Shown piece by piece: positions 57,951 to 64,000 of a stretch of 64,000 bases of DNA (its first letter is position 1; each line of letters starts with the position of its first letter). Where the stretch lies: contig CBDAQU010000002.1 in the NCBI GenBank assembly GCA_965199235.1, positions 2,108,001 through 2,172,000 of the forward strand, given 5' to 3'. Below the pieces are notes generated by a model. The model saw only the letters and a program-made list of their open reading frames with translations, was not told the origin of the DNA and made no database searches. This stretch comes from BOG-908 sp965199235. Its GTDB lineage: Bacteria > Pseudomonadota > Alphaproteobacteria > Acetobacterales > Acetobacteraceae. A program made the translations under genes and the position numbers.

Positions 57951-59051
57951 CTAGCGCTCCGCGCCCACGCCGTGCGCCAGGCCGCCGCCGCCGCCGCCGC
58001 CCGCCGCGGGCGGCGACGGAGTGGGCCCCGCCGGACCTTCCACAAAGGCGCGGAACGGCGCGGCGTCGGTGCGCAGGATGAGCCTGGTGTTGTCGCCCAC
58101 CACGGTGTCCAGCGTGTCGAGCGAGCGCAGCAGGGTGTAGAGCGCCGGCGCGCTCGCATACGCGGCCGCGTAGATGTCGGCCGCCTTCAGTCGGGACTCC
58201 GCCTCCACCCTGGCCGCCGACGCGCGCGCATCGGCGATCACGATTCGCGCGTCCCGGTCGGCGTTGGAGCGCACCTCGGACGCCGCGCGGTCGCCCTCCG
58301 CGCTGATGCGGGCGGCAACCGTGTTGCGCTCTGCGGTCATGCGGGCGACCGTCGCCTCCAGCGTGTCGCCAGGCAGCGTCAGACGCTCGATGCCGACCTG
58401 CAGGATGCTGATGCCGTAGGTGGCCAGCACCTGGGCCTGGATGCGCTCCTTCAGCGCCGCCTCGAACGCGTCGAGCTGCACCCGCGACGGGTCGGTGTTG
58501 ACCAGCTGTGCCAAGTCAAACCGCGCGGCGGCGATCTCCAGCGAGGAACCGACATAGCTGCGCAGCTGTCCGGCCGCCTCGTCCGGCGCGTTGCGCACCG
58601 CGCGCAGGTACTGCTCGATGTGGCCGGCATCCTGCGGCACCCGCCATTCGACATAGGCCTGCACCAGGATGCGCAGGCCGTCGCGCGTGCCGACGTCGTG
58701 CAGCCCGGTCGAGGTCGTGCGCAGGCGCACGTCCACCGGGACCGAAGCCTCGAACGGCGCCGGCCAGCGCACGCCCAAGCCGGGATGGGTCAGCACGCGC
58801 ACCGGGTTGCCGAACGCCGTCACGACGATCGCCTGCCCAGGCTCCACGATGGTCAGGCAGGCCGCCGAGAACGCCACCGCAGCGATCAGGCCGGCGACCG
58901 CGAACCGGCCGGCGCGGCGCAGTGCCGCAAGCCGGTCCTCGCCCTGCCCATCCCCATGGTCGTGATGGGCGTGCCCATGATCGTGCCCGTGCGCGTGCCC
59001 GTGATCATGGTCGTCCTCGTCGTGGCCGTGGTGGTGGTGGTGTCCGAACAC
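57951..59051 (-). CDS. SPFH/band-7 protein with histidine-rich N-terminal tail
   Basis: 366 aa. The start is GTG 59051, with AGGAG five bases upstream, 8 bp after the previous stop. Residues 4-34 carry 16 His and several Asp/Glu (HHHHHGHDEDDHDHGHAHGH and beyond), a probable cytosolic zinc/nickel-binding tail. A transmembrane helix (FAVAGLIAAVAFSAACLTIV) and an HflC-type band-7 domain follow: VEPGQAIVVTAFGNPVRVLT, WPAPFEASVPVDVRLRTT, coiled coil about 230-300. Gly/Pro-rich end. The His tail ties this scaffold to the metal pump and ZnuA-like protein of the same operon. Confidence 0.9.
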   Translation of the reverse strand: MFGHHHHHGHDEDDHDHGHAHGHDHGHAHHDHGDGQGEDRLAALRRAGRFAVAGLIAAVAFSAACLTIVEPGQAIVVTAFGNPVRVLTHPGLGVRWPAPFEASVPVDVRLRTTSTGLHDVGTRDGLRILVQAYVEWRVPQDAGHIEQYLRAVRNAPDEAAGQLRSYVGSSLEIAAARFDLAQLVNTDPSRVQLDAFEAALKERIQAQVLATYGISILQVGIERLTLPGDTLEATVARMTAERNTVAARISAEGDRAASEVRSNADRDARIVIADARASAARVEAESRLKAADIYAAAYASAPALYTLLRSLDTLDTVVGDNTRLILRTDAAPFRAFVEGPAGPTPSPPAAGGGGGGGLAHGVGAER

Positions 59052-59059
59052 GCGGGCTC

Positions 59060-60952
59060 CTATGGCGATTCGTGGGCCGGCGGGATGAAGACTGCGCCGC
59101 CGCCGGAGGGACGCATGTCCAGGGTCGGGCCGCCGGACCCTTGCAGGCGGTGATCGACGATCAGCAGTTGGCGATGTCCTAGGCCGGCGCCGAGCTTGTC
59201 CAGCCGGCGCTCCAGAACGAAGGATTCGTGGCTGCGCGCGTCGGCGGTGCGGTCGGCGGCAAACCCCGTCGCGCGGTTTTCCGCCTCCACGATCACGTCG
59301 CGCGATTTCGCCTCTGCGAGGTTGCGCAGGTCGGTGGCCTCGCTCCTGGCACCGCTCTCCGACCGCACGGCCTGGGCCTGCTGTTCGGCCACCGCCGTGT
59401 GCGCGCTGATGCGGGCTGCCTGCACGGCATGGTAGGCCGCCGCCGCCCCCGGCGGCGGGTGAATCGCCTCGACCACGACGGCCATCACGTCCAGCCCGGC
59501 CTGCGAGGCGTCGAGCTCGGATTGCAGCTCGGTCGCTATGTCGCGCGAGAAGCTGGCGCGGTCGGCGCCGAGAATGCCGGGCAGCGTGTGGTGGGCGAAG
59601 TAGCGCGCCAGCAGCCGGCTGGCCCTGGCCTGCACCAGCCGCTGGGGGTCGCTGACCGCGAACGCCGCCTGCAGGGCCGACCGGTCCGACAGCCCGACGC
59701 GGTAGGTCACCCTCAGGTCGATGTCGATGCTCTCGAAACTCTGCTGGCCGCGCGACTGGCTGGCGACGAGGTAGGCGCCCTCCGACGGATGCGCTCCGTC
59801 CCACAGCCGGTCGGCATCGGCGCCCGGTTCGGCTTCCGCATCGATCGGCCTGGTTTGCGGCGGGGAGGACGCGCCGTCGCCTGCCGCCGCGAAGATGATC
59901 GGGATGTCGTGCATGACCCCGAGCTCGACCGGGCGAAGGCGGCCGACCGGCCAGGGCAGATGGAGGTGCAGGCCGGGGCCGAACACTGCGACCGGACTGC
60001 CGAAGCGTTCATAGACCGCGCGCTGGTCCACGTTCAGCGCCTCGACGCCGGAGAGGCCCCAGCCGAACACCGCAAGCACGGCCGCCACAGGCAGGGCGGC
60101 GGCGCGCACGAAGGCCAGCGCCCAGCTGCGCGAGAGGTCGATGCCGAACAGGTCGCGCACGGCGGTCGTCATCGGCGGCGGACGGCGCAGGACCAGGGCG
60201 CCGGCGATGGCGCTCACAGTGACCATGCGCGCGTCCTCGGCCGGCGGAAACGGCACGAACAGCGCCGAGAGCGCGCGCAGCGTCATCTCGCCGGCGACCG
60301 CCAGGCACAGTACGGCCGACGCCCGGCCGGCATAGACGCCCGCGCCGACCCCGACATAGAGCAGCAGGCAGCCCAGGCCGCAGATCATGGCGACCGCGAT
60401 CGGCACGCGCGTCAGCGCCGCTATCGCCGGCGCCTCCGGCAGGTCGGCGGCATCGGTGGAGGCGAGGTGCCGCTCGAAGACCAGCAGCGCGAACGCCGCC
60501 ACCAGCAGGGCGCACACCGCGATCGCGGTCGCCTGGGGCGTGCAGTCCCACACCGGTGCCTTCGAGCAGGCGAGCGCGGCGGCGGCGGCGGCACAGGCGG
60601 CGAGCAGGCCGCTGCCTGCCACCTGCTGCCAGCCCACGCGGGCTTGAAAAGCGTGTCGCAGCCTTGGGCCCAGGCGCCCGGCGTCGACACCCTGGCCGGT
60701 CGCTATCGCTTCGATCTGCTCCGCCCTGAGCGCCGCCGAACGCCCGGCCGCCATGACGGCTGACGCCGCGTAGCCGGCGGAGGCGATCGCCAGCGAGGCG
60801 CCCAGGCTGACCGACATCGCCGCTGCGCCGTCGGCCGAGTGGATCGCGAAGACGGCGAGTGTCGCGAGCCCCGCGAACAACGCGCTCGCCAGCCCGAACG
60901 AGGCGGACCGCCGGGCGGCGGTGTTGTAGGAGCGCAGTTCCGCCAGTTGCAA
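59060..60952 (-). CDS. Polytopic membrane protein with SPFH domain (HflK-like)
   Basis: 630 aa, far longer than HflK (about 420). The N-terminal 300 residues contain about six hydrophobic segments, including SALFAGLATLAVFAIHSADG, GLLAACAAAAAALACSKAP, IAVCALLVAAFALLVFERHL and VAMICGLGCLLLYVGVGAGV. The HflK-like part starts near VEALNVDQRAVYERFGSPVA, then GPGLHLHLPWPVGRL and FESIDIDLRVTYRVGLSD, followed by an Ala/Glu-rich coiled coil. The start is TTG 60952 with GGAGG seven bases upstream. The 94 bp after znuA show no gene. Confidence 0.85.
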   Translation of the reverse strand: MQLAELRSYNTAARRSASFGLASALFAGLATLAVFAIHSADGAAAMSVSLGASLAIASAGYAASAVMAAGRSAALRAEQIEAIATGQGVDAGRLGPRLRHAFQARVGWQQVAGSGLLAACAAAAAALACSKAPVWDCTPQATAIAVCALLVAAFALLVFERHLASTDAADLPEAPAIAALTRVPIAVAMICGLGCLLLYVGVGAGVYAGRASAVLCLAVAGEMTLRALSALFVPFPPAEDARMVTVSAIAGALVLRRPPPMTTAVRDLFGIDLSRSWALAFVRAAALPVAAVLAVFGWGLSGVEALNVDQRAVYERFGSPVAVFGPGLHLHLPWPVGRLRPVELGVMHDIPIIFAAAGDGASSPPQTRPIDAEAEPGADADRLWDGAHPSEGAYLVASQSRGQQSFESIDIDLRVTYRVGLSDRSALQAAFAVSDPQRLVQARASRLLARYFAHHTLPGILGADRASFSRDIATELQSELDASQAGLDVMAVVVEAIHPPPGAAAAYHAVQAARISAHTAVAEQQAQAVRSESGARSEATDLRNLAEAKSRDVIVEAENRATGFAADRTADARSHESFVLERRLDKLGAGLGHRQLLIVDHRLQGSGGPTLDMRPSGGGAVFIPPAHESP

Positions 60953-61046
60953 CGCGACGACCTCCGGGCCTTTGTCACGCCCGGCGGAAAACTATGCGCA
61001 TTGCAGCATGGAGGAAAGCCTTATCGCCGGCGCGAGCACGCTCGCC

Positions 61047-61946
61047 TCACCGCATCGGCGCGGCCATCGCTTTGCCCACCGCGTCGAGTTCGCCGAGCAT
61101 CCACGCCTGGTAGGAGGCACCGGCGGGCTCGGTTTCCGACGCACCCACGACGGGAACGCCTGCCGCCAAGGCGATGCTTTTCATGCGGTCGGCGACGGTG
61201 TTGCTCGCCTGCCGGTTGACGACCAGCAGCGCCACACGATGCGACCGCAGGTCGCCCTCGAAGGCGGCAACGTCGGCAGCACTCGCTTCGGTTTCGTTCA
61301 TCACCGCGAGCTGGAAGCGCTGGTTTCGCGACGTCATGCCGAGTGCTGCGATCATGTAGCCGAACACCGGTTCGGTCGCCGTCACCTGGCTACCCCGGAG
61401 CTTCTGCCGCAGGGCCGAGATCTTGGCTTGCAGCGGCTTCATGCTCGCGTCGAAGCGGGTCAGCCGCTGCGCGTAGCCCGCCGCGTGAGAAGGGTCGGCC
61501 GAGCTGTATGCGGCGGACAGGGCACGGGCGAGGGCAGGCATGGTGGCGGGGTCGTACCAGACATGCGGGTTGTCGCCGTTGTGGCGCCCAGTGAGGGATC
61601 CGACGATGATCACTCGGTTCGCGGGCAGCCCGGCCGACGCGACCAGGCGGTCCATCCAGGGGTCGTAATCCAGGCCGTTCTCGATCAAGAGCCCTGCCTT
61701 CGACACCGCGCGCGAGACCGAAGGGCTCAGCTCGAACAGGTGCGGATCCTGGTCCGGGCTGGCGAGGATGCTGGTGACTGAGACGTCGCCGCCGCCGATC
61801 TGCCTGGCGATGTCGCCGTAGAAATTTTCGGCGGCAACGACGTGGAGAGGTTGGGCGTGGCCGGTGCCGATCGCCAGAAGAAGAACGGCCTTCGTTGTCA
61901 AAAGTCTTTTGGTCCTTTTGTTTGAAAAAGGACTGCTTGCCTTCAC
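61047..61946 (-). CDS. ZnuA-like periplasmic metal-binding protein
   Basis: Cluster A-I solute-binding protein, 299 aa. GTG 61946 overlaps the prolyl oligopeptidase stop (GTGA) with GAGG eight bases upstream. The resulting signal peptide begins KASSPFSNKRTKRLLTTK, encoded by repeat family 2, then VLLLAIGTGHA. Metal ligands: His in DQDPHLFELS and NPHVWYDP. The third-ligand site reads TEPVFGYM instead of the usual HDA-FGYF, and the last acid is in GASETEPAG. There is no His-rich loop, and no permease or ATPase gene is in view. Binds zinc or manganese by family. Confidence 0.9.
   Translation of the reverse strand: MKASSPFSNKRTKRLLTTKAVLLLAIGTGHAQPLHVVAAENFYGDIARQIGGGDVSVTSILASPDQDPHLFELSPSVSRAVSKAGLLIENGLDYDPWMDRLVASAGLPANRVIIVGSLTGRHNGDNPHVWYDPATMPALARALSAAYSSADPSHAAGYAQRLTRFDASMKPLQAKISALRQKLRGSQVTATEPVFGYMIAALGMTSRNQRFQLAVMNETEASAADVAAFEGDLRSHRVALLVVNRQASNTVADRMKSIALAAGVPVVGASETEPAGASYQAWMLGELDAVGKAMAAPMR
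61897..61945. repeat. Repeat family 2, copy 4, translated
   Basis: CAAAAGTCTTTTGGTCCTTT, then TGAAAAAGGACTGCTTGCCT and TCA. It forms the hairpin GGTCCTTTT/AAAAGGAC. It supplies the TGA of the prolyl oligopeptidase gene and, read in another frame, the first 16 or so codons of the ZnuA-like gene. Confidence 0.8.
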
Positions 61947-64000
61947 TTCATCAACCTCGACGTAAGATACGTCATCTCCAGAGCCTGCTCCATCGCCGCC
62001 TCGCGCAGGTTCGCGCTGGCGACATGCCCTCCCTGCAGCGCCTCGTAATACAGGAACGGATGTCCCAGGGCTTGCATCAGGGCGGCAAATTTGCGCGCGT
62101 GCACCGGCCCTACCCGGTCGTCCGAGGTGGTGGTGAAGATGTAGGGCGTAGGATAGTGCCCGTCCGGCTTGAGGTTGGCGTAGGGCGATATGCGCTGGAG
62201 GAATGCACGCTCGTCGGGGTTGGCGACGCTGCCGTATTCGCCGACCCAGCTTGCGCCGGCGGCGATGTGTTCGAAGCGCAGCATGTCCAGCAGGGGCACG
62301 CCGATGATGACGGCGTCCCACAGCTCAGGATGCTGCTCGAACTCCACGCCCATCAGCAGGCCGCCGTTGGACCGTCCGCGAATGCCAAGATGGGCGGGAC
62401 TGGTGAAACGGCGCGCCTCCATGTCGCGCGCCACGGCGGCGAAATCATCGTAGATGCGCTGGCGATGGGTCTTCATCCCGGCCTCGTGCCAGGCGGGGCC
62501 GAACTCGCCGCCGCCGCGAATGTTGGCCAGCGCGTAACTGCCGCCATGCTCGAGCCACAGCTTGCCGATGGTCGCGTTGTAGGTCGGCGTCACGCTCACG
62601 CCGAAACCGCCATAGCCGGTCAGCAGGGTCGGGTTGCTGCCGTCCGGCTTGGCCGATTTCGGGTGCACCAGGAAATACGGGATCCTGGTTCCGTCGGTGG
62701 ACGTGGCTTGCATCTGCTCGGCCACGTCGCGCGACGCGTCGAACTGCGCAGGCAGCGATCTCACGACCGCCGGTGGCGTGCCGGGCGAGGCGGCGTCCAG
62801 CCTGTAGAGCGTGTCGGGCAGCAGGAAGCTGGCGACCTGCAGGTAGGCGTGGTCGTCCACGTTGCCGACGGTCACCAGCTTGATCGCCGCGTTGTCGGGC
62901 AGCGCCACCGGATGCGCGGTCCAGCCGCCATTCTTGGCCGCGGTCAGCGCCAACGCGCGGCCGCGCACCTCGTCGAGCATGGTGAGGACGATGCAGTCCG
63001 GGGTGACGCCCACCTCCTCGACGGCCTGCCGCGCGGTGGGCGCCAGGATCAGCCGCGGCATGCCCTGCGGCGTCGAGAGGTCGAGCGAAACGAGGCTGCC
63101 CGCCGGCAGGTCCGCCATCGCCTGGTTCAGCTTGACGATCAGCTGGCCGTGCACCAGCCCCTCGAGCTCCGCCTTCTGCGGCAGGTTCAGCCCGACCGTG
63201 CCGCTCGGGGTGACGAGCCGGAACTCGGAGCGGAAGAAATCCAGCGCGCGCTGGAGGATGACGGCGCGGTGGCCCTGCCCGTCGACGAAGGCCGCGATCT
63301 GCACGCTGACGTCCTGCGGCGTTCCGCGGAACACCTCCCGCGCCTGCGACAGCGCCTGGCCCCGGTGCAGTCGCTTGATGACGAACGGATAGCCGGACGC
63401 GGTCAGGCTGCCCGCGCCCCAGTCGGTGCCGACCAGCAGGGTGTCCGCATCCTGCCAATCGGCCACCTGCTTTGAATGCGGCAGGACGAAGCCGCCTTGC
63501 ACGAAGCTGGCGGTCGGCAGGTCGAACTCGCGCGTGGTGACGGCGTCCTCGCCGCCCTCGGACAGCGCGACCAGGCAGCGCGTGTTTTGCGGCCGCTCGC
63601 AGGTTGCACCTTCCCAGACCCAGACGTGGTGTTCGGCGCGGGAAAGCGCGTCGAGGTCGATCGCCGTCCGCCAGTGCGGCGATGCGGTCGCGTAATCGTC
63701 CGGCGTGGTGTGGCGCCAAAGGCCTTGAACGTGGGTGCCGTCCTGCCAGAGGTTGTAGACGTCCCGGCCGATCAGCTCGGGTTTGGGGATCCGGTCGTTC
63801 GCCTGGGCGATGGCCAGGGCCTGGTCGAAGAACGGCTGGTAGTGCGGGTCCGACTGAAGCGGCTTGAGCGACCGTGCGTTCTCGGCGCGCACCCAGTCGA
63901 GCGCGCGCGCGCCATGCACCTGCTCCAGCCACAGGTAAGGGTCTGCGGTCTGCGCGGCGGCAGCGCCCAGCAGCAGGGCAAGCACGGGGAGGACGCGGCG
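61943..64000 (-). CDS. Prolyl oligopeptidase family serine peptidase, 5' end beyond window
   Basis: S9A-type peptidase with N-terminal beta-propeller and C-terminal alpha/beta-hydrolase domain. At least 686 codons are in the window; the frame is still open at base 64000 and reads RRVLPVLALLLGAAAAQTAD, a signal peptide lacking its first residues, so the true start is outside. Nucleophile in GIRGRSNGGLLMG, Asp in TSDDRVGPVHARK, His in LQGGHVASANL. DPYLWLEQVHGARALDWV at the mature start is typical. It overlaps the ZnuA-like gene, so it heads the metal/SPFH operon as far as can be seen. Confidence 0.93.
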   Translation of the reverse strand, partial: RRVLPVLALLLGAAAAQTADPYLWLEQVHGARALDWVRAENARSLKPLQSDPHYQPFFDQALAIAQANDRIPKPELIGRDVYNLWQDGTHVQGLWRHTTPDDYATASPHWRTAIDLDALSRAEHHVWVWEGATCERPQNTRCLVALSEGGEDAVTTREFDLPTASFVQGGFVLPHSKQVADWQDADTLLVGTDWGAGSLTASGYPFVIKRLHRGQALSQAREVFRGTPQDVSVQIAAFVDGQGHRAVILQRALDFFRSEFRLVTPSGTVGLNLPQKAELEGLVHGQLIVKLNQAMADLPAGSLVSLDLSTPQGMPRLILAPTARQAVEEVGVTPDCIVLTMLDEVRGRALALTAAKNGGWTAHPVALPDNAAIKLVTVGNVDDHAYLQVASFLLPDTLYRLDAASPGTPPAVVRSLPAQFDASRDVAEQMQATSTDGTRIPYFLVHPKSAKPDGSNPTLLTGYGGFGVSVTPTYNATIGKLWLEHGGSYALANIRGGGEFGPAWHEAGMKTHRQRIYDDFAAVARDMEARRFTSPAHLGIRGRSNGGLLMGVEFEQHPELWDAVIIGVPLLDMLRFEHIAAGASWVGEYGSVANPDERAFLQRISPYANLKPDGHYPTPYIFTTTSDDRVGPVHARKFAALMQALGHPFLYYEALQGGHVASANLREAAMEQALEMTYLTSRLMK

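Overview
The window is about 64 kb of very GC-rich DNA. It contains the hopanoid cluster order hpnA-B-C-D-E-shc, a CcrM-type GANTC methyltransferase, the dnaX-ybaB-recR block next to a small SRP RNA, lipid A/Kdo genes, and AT-rich intergenic repeats of a kind I associate with acetic acid bacteria. Together these point to an alphaproteobacterium, most likely of the family Acetobacteraceae. I saw no tRNA, rRNA, CRISPR array, prophage or transposase gene, so this looks like ordinary chromosome peppered with small dispersed repeats. All family and organism assignments come from reading translations; no database search was run.

Layout. 1-7026 (minus): hopanoid operon hpnA, B, C, D, E, shc (shc cut by the window start), divergent from a MarR regulator at 7114. 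7599-11444: two unrecognised small proteins, a family 61 glycosyltransferase, a MetX-like secreted hydrolase and a membrane protein. 11530-14800: small SRP RNA, dnaX, ybaB, recR. 14807-19981: aldose epimerase, chalcone-isomerase-like secreted protein, L,D-transpeptidase, HbpS/GlcG-like protein, and the gmd/rmd pair for GDP-D-rhamnose. 20165-28348: Gly/Tyr-rich lipoprotein, Old Yellow Enzyme, small membrane peptide, zwf, ABC exporter, GH1-like glycosidase, GNAT. 28396-34235 (minus): a secreted flavin amine oxidase, cytochrome c, RidA with signal peptide, and a TonB receptor fused to an OmpA peptidoglycan-binding domain. 34391-40299: SDR remnant, ilvE, and the lipid A operon (DUF374 acyltransferase, waaA, lpxK, lpxL-like). 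40426-54865: M1 peptidase, glycosyltransferase 4, LpxH-like phosphoesterase, YbdK-like ligase, a bacterial neprosin, an esterase, ccrM, DUF1993, an M28/GCPII-type peptidase, folD and yggT. 54997-64000 (minus): an apparent six-gene operon of a prolyl oligopeptidase, a ZnuA-like metal-binding protein, three SPFH/band-7 proteins (one with a 16-histidine tail) and a P1B-type metal ATPase.

Two gene sets look like under-described systems. The first is the ZnuA / triple-SPFH / P1B-ATPase operon: a metal-handling set with no ABC permease or ATPase, organised around HflK/HflC-like scaffold proteins. The second is the amine oxidase / cytochrome c / RidA / TonB-OmpA set. It reads as a periplasmic amine-oxidation module: the receptor imports a substrate, the flavoenzyme passes electrons to cytochrome c, and RidA hydrolyses the reactive imine product.

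A third theme is dispersed palindromic repeats. At least three families sit exactly at the 3' ends of genes, and their outer bases supply the stop codons: TAG from the CTAG edge of families 1 and 3, TGA from the edge of family 2. One family-2 copy is even translated as the n-region of a signal peptide. Several genes lack an ordinary ATG start (folD, GNAT, ccrM, hflC-like and others); these are noted individually.
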